From positions 2,126,472-2,190,471 of the forward strand of contig AP021858.1 in assembly GCA_017347465.1 (NCBI GenBank): a stretch of DNA of 64,000 nucleotides, in the 5' to 3' direction. The position numbers were made by a program, and so were the translations under genes. Source of the stretch: Candidatus Nitrosymbiomonas proteolyticus (lineage in GTDB: Bacteria > Armatimonadota > Fimbriimonadia > Fimbriimonadales > Fimbriimonadaceae). Below the pieces are notes generated by a model. It was not told the DNA's origin. It was given only the letters and a program-made list of their open reading frames with translations, and made no database searches. Positions 53,033-62,131 of the stretch are shown here, piece after piece. Within the stretch, counting starts at the first letter, position 1. Each line of letters begins with the position of its first letter.

Positions 53033-54649
53033 ATGATGCGGAATCGGCGGATCGTCCTCGGGGCAACGGCGGCTTTGGCGCTGGGGTCGGCTTGGGCCGG
53101 CCTGAACTACGGGCCGAGGTCGGAAGCGCGCAAGCCCGAAGCCCCTCTCGCCCCTGCGGTCAAGCTGGCTACGGGCTTCGTGTTCCATGACGCGAACAAG
53201 AACGGAAAGCGCGAACCTGGCGAGCGAGGATTGGGTGGGGTCAGAGTGTCGAACCGCAGGGATTTCGCCACCACCAACGCCCAAGGTCGATGGCAGCTTC
53301 CGATCCCGGACGAAAACGACTCGATCTTCTTCGTCGTCAAGCCGAGCGGTTGGCGAACCGAAGTCGACATAAAGCAGCTCCCACGCTTCTATTACATCCA
53401 CAAGCCCAAGGGGTCGCCGAAATCTCGCTATCCAGGCGTGGCCCCAACGGGGCCGCTTCCTGCCTCCATCGACTTTCCGCTCCAACCGCAAGAGGAGTCG
53501 AGGAGCTTTCGCGCCCTGTTCTTCGGCGACACTCAACCTCGCAATGTACGGGAAGTGGATTACATTCGGCACGATATCGTCGAACCGCTGATCGGCAAAA
53601 CGGACGCGAAGTTCGGAGTGACGCTCGGGGACATCGTGTTCGACGATCTGAGCGTCCTTGAACCGCTGATCGACACGATCGCGCTCCTGGGCTTGCCTTG
53701 GTACAACGTCCTCGGCAATCACGACATCAACTACGATTCACCGGACGACGCGCACTCAGATGAAACCTTCGAGCGGTACTTTGGTCCGAACTACTACTCC
53801 TTCGACCATGGGCCCGTTCACTTTGTCGTGCTGGACAACGTTCACTATGCGATCAATCCCGAGACCAAGCGGGGGGGCTACACCGGGGCGTTTGGCAAAG
53901 AGCAGTTGGAGTGGGTCAAGAAGGACCTCGCCTTTGTCCCCGAAAGCAAGCTCATCGTTCTGATGATGCACATTCCTCTGACGGGAACCCGCGATCGGGA
54001 AGACCTGTACCGGTTGATCGAAAAGCGGCCCTACTCGCTTTCGGTCTCGGCCCACACCCACTACCAAGAACACCATTTCATCGGAGCGAAGGACGGCTGG
54101 AAGGGAAGGGAGCCGCACCACCACGTGGTCAACGTGACCACCTGCGGGAGTTGGTGGCAAGGCTCGCCCGACGAGTACGGCATCCCTCATGCCACCATGC
54201 GCGACGGCGCGCCGAACGGCTATGCGATCTTCTCGTTCGACGGCAATCAATACTCCATCGAGTTCCGCGCCGCTCGGAGGCCGCCGACCTACCAAATGCG
54301 CATCATGGCGCCCGAAGTCGTGGTCCAGGGCGAGGCCGCGCAGACCGTCGTATCGGTCAACGTTTTTGGAGGCACGGAGAAATCGAAGGTCGAGATGAAG
54401 GTCGGCGAAGGGAAGTGGCTCCCCATGACCCGCGCGCTTCGGCCTGACCCCGACTACCAGCAGATGTACGACAGGGACAAGGAGTTGAAAACCCCCTATC
54501 GCGCCCTACCGGCTCCCATCGATTCGCCCCATCTCTGGGAGGCGAAGTTGCCGGCCGGGCTACCCAAGGGCATGCTTCCCATCCACGTCCGGACGACCGA
54601 CATGTTCGGCCAGGTGTATTTGGCGACCCGTGGGATCACGCTGCGATAG
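53033..54649 (+). CDS. Secreted calcineurin-like phosphoesterase
   Basis: 538 residues from ATG 53033. The twin-Arg-like N-terminus (NRRIVLGATAALALGSAWAG) suggests export. An Ig-like/SdrD-type N-terminal domain (FVFHDANKNGKREPGERGLG) is followed by the metallophosphoesterase core: LFFGDTQPRNVREVDYI, VTLGDIVFDDLS, NVLGNHDINYD, LIVLMMHIPL, SVSAHTHYQEHH. The C-terminal beta domain (QYSIEFRAARRPPTYQMRIM) completes the three-domain phosphoesterase family. Substrate unknown; such proteins often act on phosphate esters of cell-wall or extracellular molecules. Confidence 0.86.
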   Translation: MMRNRRIVLGATAALALGSAWAGLNYGPRSEARKPEAPLAPAVKLATGFVFHDANKNGKREPGERGLGGVRVSNRRDFATTNAQGRWQLPIPDENDSIFFVVKPSGWRTEVDIKQLPRFYYIHKPKGSPKSRYPGVAPTGPLPASIDFPLQPQEESRSFRALFFGDTQPRNVREVDYIRHDIVEPLIGKTDAKFGVTLGDIVFDDLSVLEPLIDTIALLGLPWYNVLGNHDINYDSPDDAHSDETFERYFGPNYYSFDHGPVHFVVLDNVHYAINPETKRGGYTGAFGKEQLEWVKKDLAFVPESKLIVLMMHIPLTGTRDREDLYRLIEKRPYSLSVSAHTHYQEHHFIGAKDGWKGREPHHHVVNVTTCGSWWQGSPDEYGIPHATMRDGAPNGYAIFSFDGNQYSIEFRAARRPPTYQMRIMAPEVVVQGEAAQTVVSVNVFGGTEKSKVEMKVGEGKWLPMTRALRPDPDYQQMYDRDKELKTPYRALPAPIDSPHLWEAKLPAGLPKGMLPIHVRTTDMFGQVYLATRGITLR

Positions 54650-54651
54650 GA

Positions 54652-55992
54652 TCAAAAGAACCGCGGCGCGATAAGGAACGCGAGGCTCGTTACGGTCGCA
54701 TAGACTAGGAAGACGATCGTGAGGAAGCCCATGATGTCGCGGAACTTCAGACCTGCGAGCCCGAGGAGCGGAATCGCCCAAAACGGCTGGATCGCGTCGG
54801 TCATCATATCGCCCCAAGCGTACGAAAGCACGGTCAGCGCGGGCGCGACACCAAGCTCGTTGCCCGCTTGCATGATATAAGGTGCCTCGATGAACCACTT
54901 GCTGCCCCCAGAGGGCACGAAGTAGTTGACGATGCCCGAATACCAAAACACGACCAGCGGGAACAGGCCCTCCGACGAGCCCTTTACAAATACGTCCGCC
55001 AGCTTGTCTTGCAGTGCCGTCGATTTGATCATGCCGTAAATCCCCGCATAGAACGGGAACTGGATGATCACGCCCCAAACGAACCCGCCGCCTGTACTGC
55101 ACGCCTTCAGAAAGCTCCTCGGCGTCCAGTGAAGCAGTATCCCGCTCATCAGGAGGATGAAGTTCACGGTGTTAAGATCGAGCGCGAGGCCTAATGACTT
55201 GGAGCCGAAGTGCTGAAATAGGAACCATGCCGCAAGCACGGCCACAAAAAGCGTAGCCCAAGGAGCGCGCTCGATTCGGTCGCTCCAAGCGCCGCTCGCC
55301 TCCTCCGGGCCCCCCACGGGTTCCGACGCGCTCTTCGACGCGGGAAGCCCGACCGTTTGCTCCTTAGGGGGATGCAGCCGAACCGAGAGCGCCGCAACGA
55401 CGACGATCACGATCAGCGTGAGGATCATGTTGAACCCAGAGAAGATCGTCGCCGAGGTGGGAATCAAGGGGATTCCGGTCTTGTCGGAGTGATCTTGCGT
55501 CGCCACGAGCAAGGGCGCTGAGGCGCTGAAGCCCGCGTGCCACGTGGTGGACATCCCAAGGTACGCGCAAGCGACGAGCAACCGAAAGTCGGCTTGAGGG
55601 CATCGCTTGGCGACGGTCTTCGCGCACACGGCCGAGGCGGAAATCGACAATCCCCAATTCAGCAGCGCCGAGATCATACTGAAAAGCGCGACGATCAGCA
55701 CCGCGCGAGTGGGGGAGGTCGCTTTCGAGGCAAGAAGCTCGAGCAGATGGGCGACCGGCTTCGTTTGCGCCAGAACGTAACCGCCCAACATGATCAAACA
55801 CATCTGCATCGCGAAGGGAAGTAGCTCCCAAAAGCCGCCTCCCCAAGCGTCGACAGCTTGAGAGGGAGTCGCGCCTCCCACCGCAATGGCCAGCACGAAA
55901 ACGATCGCCGTTAGAATCACAGCGATGATGTATGCGTCAGGGACCCACCTTTGCGACCATAGCGTGAGGGCACCCGCAAGCCTTGAGATCAT
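54652..55992 (-). CDS. AtoE-family short-chain fatty-acid transporter
   Basis: 446 residues from ATG 55992; E. coli AtoE is 440. Eleven or more helices are visible. Family markers: WVPDAYIIAVILTAIVFVLA, MISALLNWGLSISASAVCAK, ACAYLGMSTTWHAGFSASAP, FVPSGGSKWFIEAPYIMQAG and YAWGDMMTDAIQPFWAIPLL. Moves acetoacetate/short-chain fatty acids across the inner membrane. The genes for their activation are not adjacent here. It converges on the phosphoesterase gene, ending two bases from it. Confidence 0.9.
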   Translation of the reverse strand: MISRLAGALTLWSQRWVPDAYIIAVILTAIVFVLAIAVGGATPSQAVDAWGGGFWELLPFAMQMCLIMLGGYVLAQTKPVAHLLELLASKATSPTRAVLIVALFSMISALLNWGLSISASAVCAKTVAKRCPQADFRLLVACAYLGMSTTWHAGFSASAPLLVATQDHSDKTGIPLIPTSATIFSGFNMILTLIVIVVVAALSVRLHPPKEQTVGLPASKSASEPVGGPEEASGAWSDRIERAPWATLFVAVLAAWFLFQHFGSKSLGLALDLNTVNFILLMSGILLHWTPRSFLKACSTGGGFVWGVIIQFPFYAGIYGMIKSTALQDKLADVFVKGSSEGLFPLVVFWYSGIVNYFVPSGGSKWFIEAPYIMQAGNELGVAPALTVLSYAWGDMMTDAIQPFWAIPLLGLAGLKFRDIMGFLTIVFLVYATVTSLAFLIAPRFF

Positions 55993-56056
55993 AAAGCCTC
56001 CTCGCCTTAGGGACGAGCGCGCGGGAACTGAGGCGTCGCAGCAGTGAGTGGCGCAC

Positions 56057-56062
56057 TATAAT
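56057..56062 (+). promoter_or_regulatory. -10 box of a leaderless promoter
   Basis: TATAAT at 56057-56062 is only six bases upstream of ATG 56069, and no ribosome-binding site lies between. Transcription would start at the A of the ATG. A recognisable -35 is lacking. It parallels the -10 boxes at 3806 and upstream of 5547. Confidence 0.6.
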
Positions 56063-56068
56063 GCGGCC

Positions 56069-56551
56069 ATGAGTACGCTGAAATGGACTCGTCCCGTCGC
56101 GAGAGTCGCCATCGCGGCCGCCGCATGCATCGGGTCGCTCGCGATTGCGGACCTGACGGAATCCTCGGCCCAAGGCGCGCAGGCCAAGGTCGGCTCAGTG
56201 GCAAAGCTGCTCGCGGAAGCCTCCGCCGACCCTGCTGCCCCGATCACGACAGCGCCCTTTACCACCGGCGAGCATTGCTCGATCAACCTGCTGTCGGTGA
56301 AGGGTATCGTCCCTGCCCACTACCACGCGAAACACGAAGAAACCGTGCTCATCGAATTCGGCTCGGGCACGATGAGGTTGGGGGACAAGAAGGTGCGCGT
56401 CGCGGCGGGGGACCTCATGCACATTCCCAAGGGCGTCGTGCATGGGTTCGTGCCTGATTCTGGGGGCGTGCGCGTAGTGTCGATATTTGCGCCTGCGTTC
56501 GATGGCAAGGATCGGGTGCTCGTTCCGCCGGGAGCATTGACCGGCAAGTAA
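56069..56551 (+). CDS. Exported cupin-domain protein
   Basis: 160 residues from ATG 56069. A signal-like N-terminus (ARVAIAAAACIGSLAIADL) precedes a single cupin domain: VPAHYHAKHEETVLIEFGSG is cupin motif 1 (HxH...E) and GDLMHIPKGVVHGFVPDSGG is motif 2, so the metal site is intact. Cupins of this type are small dioxygenase, isomerase or sugar-binding folds; nothing here decides. An upstream GTG at 56048 would be inside the promoter. Confidence 0.85.
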   Translation: MSTLKWTRPVARVAIAAAACIGSLAIADLTESSAQGAQAKVGSVAKLLAEASADPAAPITTAPFTTGEHCSINLLSVKGIVPAHYHAKHEETVLIEFGSGTMRLGDKKVRVAAGDLMHIPKGVVHGFVPDSGGVRVVSIFAPAFDGKDRVLVPPGALTGK

Positions 56552-56634
56552 TAGTTCCGGCTTTCGTCGTTCTTGCCTCTGGCTGTAAGGAATCGGGCAT
56601 ACAATGCTCTAGCTTATGCGTTGGCGGTAAGAAA

Positions 56635-57258
56635 ATGGATCGGAAGCGCTTGCTGATTTCGTGGCTACTGGGGACGGTTGCGTGCGCCTGCGCCCATGCC
56701 CAGATCCTCGCTGAATCCCGGTTTGACTCCGACCTTGAAGGTTGGATGGGCGTTGGCTGAAACCACGGATACTCCTGGCGGTCGTCAGGAGGAAATCCAG
56801 GTGGCTGTCTCCAGTGGGCCGAGCCTTGCGGGAGCACGTTCATGGCTGCGCCCAGCAAGTTCCTTGGCGACTGGTCGGGTCTGAGCGGTTTTGGAAAGGT
56901 CTCCTACGACATCAAAATCAACGTACGTCCGGGAGATGGTCAACCCAATCCGTTCGAGATGTGGCTCATCGGTCCAGGTGGCAGCTTGAGGTGGACGTCT
57001 CCGGGAGTGGACACCACGACAGACTGGATCACGATTCAAGCAAAACTCGACCCCGAAGACTGGACAGTTGATTCAGGGTCCTTCGAAGGAGTCCTTGCCG
57101 ACGTACAGCAGTTTCGAATCCGCGTCCGAATGTTTTCCAACACGGACTTCAGTCAGGTGAACGGATTTGATAACGTCGTCGTGGCCGTGCCGGAACCAAC
57201 AACGAGCGGGGTGCTCGCGGGCGCGGTAGGGATGTTCTTGCGGCGGCGGAAGCGCTAG
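56635..57258 (+). pseudogene. PEP-CTERM exoprotein gene interrupted by an in-frame TGA
   Basis: ATG 56635 opens a signal peptide (RKRLLISWLLGTVACACAHA) and SRFDSDLEGWMGVG; codon 42 (56758-56760) is TGA. The same frame continues without shift into NHGYSWRSSGGNPGGCLQWA and AAPSKFLGDWSGLSGFGKVS, then the sorting tail VPEPTTSGVLAGAVGMFLRR. The two halves are clearly one protein, a laminin-G/choice-of-anchor-like beta sandwich of about 207 residues. A downstream GTG at 56842 could translate only a fragment without signal. TACAAT at about 56600 may be its promoter. Confidence 0.75.
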
Positions 57259-57353
57259 GGCGTGCTGACGTGTCAGGCAGTCCAAATAGCGTTCTGCTGA
57301 CTTTCGCGGCGTACTGATGCAACGCTGCCATAATCCTGCCTGCGAGGTGTTGC

Positions 57354-57911
57354 ATGAAAACTAGCATTTGGATCGCTGCTGCCTTTTCGATTCTCATGGC
57401 GGGGTGCGGAAGCTCCGGCGAAACTGTGGTGAAGACCCCCGACGGGACCGTGACGGCGAGCAAGTCCGGAGACACAATGACGTTCAAATCGGACGAAGGA
57501 ACGGCGACCTACACGCCAAACGATGCCGGGGGCGGCAAGGCGGTTTACGAAGGCAAGGATGGAGAAAAGTCGACCGTAGAAACCGCCACGACGCGAGACG
57601 ACAAAGTGTTCCAGGGCCTCCTTTATCCGGGGGCTGAAGACGTAGCCGACAGTAACGTCATGGTTGAAACGCCCCAAGGACAGAACTGGGTAACGGAATT
57701 GAAGTCGAAGGACAGCTTCGCCACAATCGTCGCCTTCTACGAAAAGGCGCTTCCTGGAGCCCAAGTCGCCAAGTTCGACAACAACGCCGTGGTGAACCAC
57801 TCGAAAGACGGGCGCATCGTGACGGTCGGGGTTTCGAAGGAAGAGGGCAAGGACGAGTTTTCGATCGCGATTTCGATCACGAAAGTCAAACCCGAGGCCT
57901 CAAAGGGCTAA
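57354..57911 (+). CDS. Small lipoprotein, unknown function
   Basis: 185 residues from ATG 57354. AAFSILMAGCGSS is a lipobox. The mature N-terminal part is a series of threonine-rich beta strands (TVVKTPDGTVTASKSGDTMT), and the C-terminal part (LYPGAEDVADSNVMVETPQG, ATIVAFYEKALPGAQVAKFD, DEFSIAISITKVK) resembles small alpha/beta domains found in surface proteins of this group. No named family. It ends 13 bases from the convergent rqcH gene. Confidence 0.7.
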   Translation: MKTSIWIAAAFSILMAGCGSSGETVVKTPDGTVTASKSGDTMTFKSDEGTATYTPNDAGGGKAVYEGKDGEKSTVETATTRDDKVFQGLLYPGAEDVADSNVMVETPQGQNWVTELKSKDSFATIVAFYEKALPGAQVAKFDNNAVVNHSKDGRIVTVGVSKEEGKDEFSIAISITKVKPEASKG

Positions 57912-57924
57912 GGCGAAGCTCGTT

Positions 57925-59585
57925 TCAGTCCGTATGTCGCGGGCTTACGTGGAACGTGCGCTCGTGGGTGTAGACCACGGTCCCTGCGGGCGCGCCCTTT
58001 TGCTTCCGGACGTACTTGCGTAAAGCGCAATCGACGGCCACCATGCTGGAGTGCTTCTGGGGGCTGGACTTCGCTGCGATCTGGGCTGCAAAGAGAAGGG
58101 CTTCGTGGGGAATCGAGTCCGGCTTGCGCTGGGTCGGAATCACCACGTGGGCCGACACGTCGCCGCGGACGTGCAACCACCAGTCATCGGGCTTGGCGAC
58201 GCGCAACGTGAGGTAATCGTTCGCTTGGGCGTTCTCGCCGTAGAGAATCCTCACGTTCTTCGGGCCGATCAACTCGCGAATGCGATGGCCCTCGAAGGGA
58301 CGGTCTTCCTGCCTCGTGGGTAATGCGGCCTCAATGATCCACCTCCTCTTCGTAGCCTCCTCTTCGACCCGGCGCAATTCAGATTCGGATGAGGCGCCTT
58401 CCACCCGAAGAAGTTCCTCTCGCAGGGCCTCCCCATCGGCTGCAAGGCGTTTGGAGTGGGAGAGCAGGTGAGGAGCGCGCTCCTTGGCCTTGCGGGCCTT
58501 TTCAAAGAGCAGGTTCGCGTTCTCGATCGCGCTAAGGTCGGAGTCCAATCGAACCCGAACAGTTTCCCCATCGAACCCAACGAGGTCGACGCCGTCCGAC
58601 CCTGGAGGAATCTGGGAGGCATAGGCTAGGACAAGTTGGCCGAGGGCTTGGAATTCCGAGGCTCGCTCTCCGGCGCGGGCCTGCTCGCGGAGATCACTGA
58701 GCGCCGTCTCCCTCGCCAAGAGAACGCGGTTCAACCGACCCTCCAAGTGCGCCTTGCGAAGCTGCAACTCTCGCGCAGGGAGATCGATCCAGAGAAACCT
58801 CTCGAGGGCCTGGCAATAGCTGGTGTGCCGGACACCCTTGAGGTCGAGAGCGGAGATGTCGATGGGGTACGCCCCGTGTCCCGCGACATACACCGGCGCG
58901 TATCTCCCGGTCCGAACTACTTCAGCGAGTCGTTCGAGTTCATCGAGAAGCGCGGGAGCTAGGTCTCCCTGAGAGTCGGACCCGGCTTCCAGGTTCGATC
59001 GAGAAAGCAGGAGGCGCTTCAGAAAGGGGGAGCCTCCTTCCGAATCCGCCCACTGCTCCCAGGTCTTGGCTTCGAGGATCGAAGTCTTCGGCGGAAACGG
59101 AGGCGACACGTAGCTTGCTCCCGGAGTGATCGGCCTCTTGCTCTTGTTGGGTCCGATCCACTTGGCCGCCGCGATAACCCTATTCTCACTGCTCAGCAGC
59201 ATGGCGTTGGCGTGCTTCCCCATCAACTCTGCGACAAGGGTGTGTCTGCCCGCCGAGGATTCAAACTCGAATTCGGCGATTCGGTCGAACCCCCGCTGCC
59301 AGGCGCGGGTCAGCCGCCCCCCACGATCCGGGCCTTGAGGGCCTCCCCCAGTTGAGGGAGCGGAATCAGCCCTTTGGGTTTGCCGGTCCCGATCCATATC
59401 CGAGCGAACTCAGGATCGCACGAGACATGCAGCCACTGGGCCTGGCCCGCTCCATAGACTTCGAGCGCGAAGCTAAGAGGATCGGGCTGCACCACCTTTT
59501 GAACCCGACCTCCGACGAGCGCCTGGACCTCGGCAAGCGCGGCGGCAAGGCATAGGCTGTCAAACGGGATCCGTGACGGGCTCAT
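57925..59585 (-). pseudogene. rqcH: rqcH/NFACT ribosome-quality-control gene with a -1 frameshift
   Basis: ATG 59585 starts MSPSRIPFDSLCLAAALAEV, GGRVQKVVQPDPLSFALEV and WLHVSCDPEFARIWIGTGKP, the NFACT-N domain. In the G6 run at 59317-59322 the frame ends as IVGGG-stop; adding one G gives IVGGRLTRAWQRGFDRIAEF and joins the rest. That rest has LVAELMGKHANAMLLSSENR, the coiled coil, and the NFACT-R domain: RILYGENAQANDYLTLRVAK, DWWLHVRGDVSAHVVIP and CALRKYVRKQKGAPAGTVVY. The total of about 553 residues is normal. The protein recruits alanyl-tRNA to stalled 50S subunits and tags nascent chains. A core housekeeping gene like this is unlikely to be lost, so the lesion may be a sequencing error. 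Confidence 0.82.
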
Positions 59586-59637
59586 CGTTCCTCGAACGTA
59601 CCCAACGGTGTGGCATTCCCGTACACTGTGAGCGCAG

Positions 59638-60612
59638 ATGCCGATCGTGACCCTCTTTTTCGACGTGGAAGACCCGCTCGCGCCAGACTCCGACGATGCC
59701 GCGTTGCGGGTCTGCCAGTTGCTCGCTGCCGAGGGGCTGACGGCAACGATGTGCGTGACCGGCGAGAAGGCGCGGAAGCTACGCGAGCGGGCTCGGCGGG
59801 ACGTGATCGAGGCGCTGAAGTCGCATTCGCTCGGCCTGCACACGAACACTCATTCCGTCCATCCCACAACGATGGAGGCGGTCAAGGACTTGAGTTGGGA
59901 GCAAGGCGTCGAAGCGATTCGGAAGTCGGAGGAGCCGGGATTGGCGAGCTTCGAGGAAGTCTTCGGCCGCATGCCCTGCTGTTGGGCCGGAGCGGGGAAC
60001 ACCTGGGCTCCCCACGTGCTTGGATGGCTGGCCACGACTCCGATCAAGGCGTGGGCGTATTCGCTTCTTACCCCGCCTGGGGGCGAGCCGCACCGCGTCA
60101 ACGGGCTCTGCGGATTCCCGCAGCATGGGGCGATCAGCGAAGACGACTACGCCTCGCCGGAATCTCGCGCGACGGCGCTTGATCGAATCCGCGCCTTGTG
60201 CTCAAGCAAGCTGGGGTGGGTGGGCGTGTTCCTCGGGCACCCGACGAGGTATGTCCATCGCGCGTTCTGGGACGCCGCTTATTACGGCGGACTCAACCCA
60301 ACCGGGGAAATCCCTCTTCCCGAGGAGAGGCCCCAAGCCGAACGAGAGGCGCTCTTCGAGGGCCTCGATGAGTTATTACCAAGAATCGCCGAGTTGGGAC
60401 CCGTCCTTCCCTTGGATGAGGTGCTGGCCCTACCTTGGGACTGGGTCCCGATGGGAGCTGGGGCAATGCGACATACGCGCGAGGCCGCAACGAAGAGAAT
60501 CGCTCAAGCCGCCAAGTGGCCCGTCCACCGTCCCCATCTCCGAGTCGAATCGCTGTTGGCTCCGCTCGAAGCCGCGCTGGAGGGTCTTGAGATCGGGAGG
60601 TTAAGGCGATAG
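59638..60612 (+). CDS. Polysaccharide-deacetylase-like protein
   Basis: 324 residues from ATG 59638, divergent from rqcH. MPIVTLFFDVEDPLAPDSDD is the metal-Asp strand; SLGLHTNTHSVHPTTMEAVK holds the HxxxH motif (HTNTHSVH); WVGVFLGHPTRYVH closes the fold. This set is more complete than in the gene at 39451, so it is more likely active. The family removes N- or O-acetyl groups from glycans. No signal peptide is visible. Confidence 0.72.
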   Translation: MPIVTLFFDVEDPLAPDSDDAALRVCQLLAAEGLTATMCVTGEKARKLRERARRDVIEALKSHSLGLHTNTHSVHPTTMEAVKDLSWEQGVEAIRKSEEPGLASFEEVFGRMPCCWAGAGNTWAPHVLGWLATTPIKAWAYSLLTPPGGEPHRVNGLCGFPQHGAISEDDYASPESRATALDRIRALCSSKLGWVGVFLGHPTRYVHRAFWDAAYYGGLNPTGEIPLPEERPQAEREALFEGLDELLPRIAELGPVLPLDEVLALPWDWVPMGAGAMRHTREAATKRIAQAAKWPVHRPHLRVESLLAPLEAALEGLEIGRLRR

Positions 60613-60977
60613 TGGACCCCGAAGTGGCCCGCGCGATCCGGCTCTATCAGCTCACTTGCGGGCTGGTAATCGCCCTCCAGGCGCTGGTCGCGCTCGGAGG
60701 TTATCGGTTGCGAGCGTCGGCGGCGGAACTGGCCGACCTAGACCCGCGATACGATATCGGGTTCTGGGAAGGCATGGGGACAACGCTCATCGGAATCGGC
60801 CTCTTGTTCGCCCTCTCGCAGGCAGCGCTTCTCTTGCTGCCCCGTCGGCCCTGGGCCTACGGCATTCACCTCGCCAACGCGATCGGTGCAGCGTTCCTTT
60901 GCATCCCCACCCTTGCAGCGGTTCCAACGGTCGTTCTTTGGATGAAGCCTCGAATCAAGGAGTACTTCGGGGCCTAA
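60612..60977 (+). CDS. Small integral membrane protein
   Basis: 121 residues. Its GTG start shares the last G of the preceding TAG (TAGTG), so translation is coupled. Three helices (LTCGLVIALQALVALGGYRL, GTTLIGIGLLFALSQAALLL, LANAIGAAFLCIPTLAAVPT). No family recognised. Its 3' end overlaps the convergent DUF4350 gene by four bases. Confidence 0.68.
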   Translation: MDPEVARAIRLYQLTCGLVIALQALVALGGYRLRASAAELADLDPRYDIGFWEGMGTTLIGIGLLFALSQAALLLLPRRPWAYGIHLANAIGAAFLCIPTLAAVPTVVLWMKPRIKEYFGA

Positions 60978-62131
60978 CGCCTCCGCCGTCGAGCTCGGTC
61001 GGCCGCTTTGTGGCCAAGGAACGCCTCCGTTTCGCTGAGCAGCCGGTTCGCGACGTGACGCGCGATACTAGGCGGCGCTTTCGCCGTCGCTGCGTTCTCG
61101 GCGATCTGAAAGGCCTCGGCGAGCGATTCCGGGATGCTGTCGTTCCGAAGATGGGGCGGGGCGTCGATGGAGATGTTGAGCCGTTTGCGAACCAGGTGAT
61201 CCGCGTTCTTCAAGACCTCCCTCAGGGCAACGTCAGTCGCGGCAGAGCGCTTGTAAAGCGTGGCGACGGCGTCCACTAACTCCCTGCGGCCCCCTTCGCG
61301 CACGAGCGGGGGCTCAGGCAAGCCGAACGGTTTTCCGAGAGTATAGATAATCACCGCAAACAGAATCACCAACTGCCACCACGCGTATCTCGCCCAGTCT
61401 CCGAACAAGGAGAGCACGCCAGGCGCCCCTTCGGACCTGAGCGCGCTGTCGAGGAACACCACATCGCGGGCGCCCCCACCGGCCGTTTCGATCACGTGAA
61501 GCCAGAAACTGGCGTTGTCCGCCAAGTCCAGGAAACGATTGGTCGACGAGAGCCCGTCCGCGACCCTAAAGATTCGACCTCCGTAAAGCGATTCGAGGGT
61601 GACGAACTCATTGTCGCTAAGGAGCATGAGAGGCGCGGCAGCCGGTCCGTAGCCCATGTCGTACTGCCATTCCGCAGGTGAAGTGCCGTAATGAACGGTC
61701 CAGGTGAACTCCGAGGCGTCGGACGCGTAGGCGATTCGCCGTGTTGCGCCCGAGGACGCGCTTCGGCTCATGCGGTCGAAGGTCTGGCGCAAGTGGACGA
61801 TCACGACGTTGCCCCCCGCTTCGAGGTGGCTCACGACCGACGGATGATCCTCGGCGTAGGCCAGTAGGGGAAGATCGGAGCTCCACACCTCCGCAGTCAA
61901 TTCAAAGACGATAAGCGTCTGTTCGGGCTTCAGTGCCGTGGAGCTCGTTTGCGCCGAGGTCACGCGATAGCCGGACGCTCGAAGGAGTTCGTTGAGCGCC
62001 CGGGTCCCGCTGGGTCCGTACGACAGCGAATCCGGATGGCTCCGGTCTTCCGACTTCCCGAGGGAGAGCACAAAGCCCGCGACAACCAACAAGCCGAGCA
62101 GCGCCCAGATCGTACGGGGGACCGAACGCAT
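60974..62131 (-). CDS. DUF4350-like membrane protein
   Basis: 385 residues from ATG 62131. N-terminal helix (RTIWALLGLLVVAGFVLSLG), then YGPSGTRALNELLRASGYRV (the DUF4350 hallmark, a family usually found beside DUF4129), a Rossmann-like region (LEAGGNVVIVHL), a second helix (WWQLVILFAVIIYTLGKPFG) and a basic cytoplasmic end. DUF4350 proteins lie next to MoxR-type ATPases and secreted transglutaminase-like partners, suggesting a role in cell-envelope assembly. It overlaps the upstream DUF4129 gene (TGATG). Confidence 0.78.
   Translation of the reverse strand: MRSVPRTIWALLGLLVVAGFVLSLGKSEDRSHPDSLSYGPSGTRALNELLRASGYRVTSAQTSSTALKPEQTLIVFELTAEVWSSDLPLLAYAEDHPSVVSHLEAGGNVVIVHLRQTFDRMSRSASSGATRRIAYASDASEFTWTVHYGTSPAEWQYDMGYGPAAAPLMLLSDNEFVTLESLYGGRIFRVADGLSSTNRFLDLADNASFWLHVIETAGGGARDVVFLDSALRSEGAPGVLSLFGDWARYAWWQLVILFAVIIYTLGKPFGLPEPPLVREGGRRELVDAVATLYKRSAATDVALREVLKNADHLVRKRLNISIDAPPHLRNDSIPESLAEAFQIAENAATAKAPPSIARHVANRLLSETEAFLGHKAADRARRRRR

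Noticed and set aside
56758-56760. The in-frame TGA as a selenocysteine codon.
   Set aside because: No SECIS-like hairpin follows immediately, the protein is a structural exoprotein rather than a redox enzyme, and a nonsense change or error is simpler.
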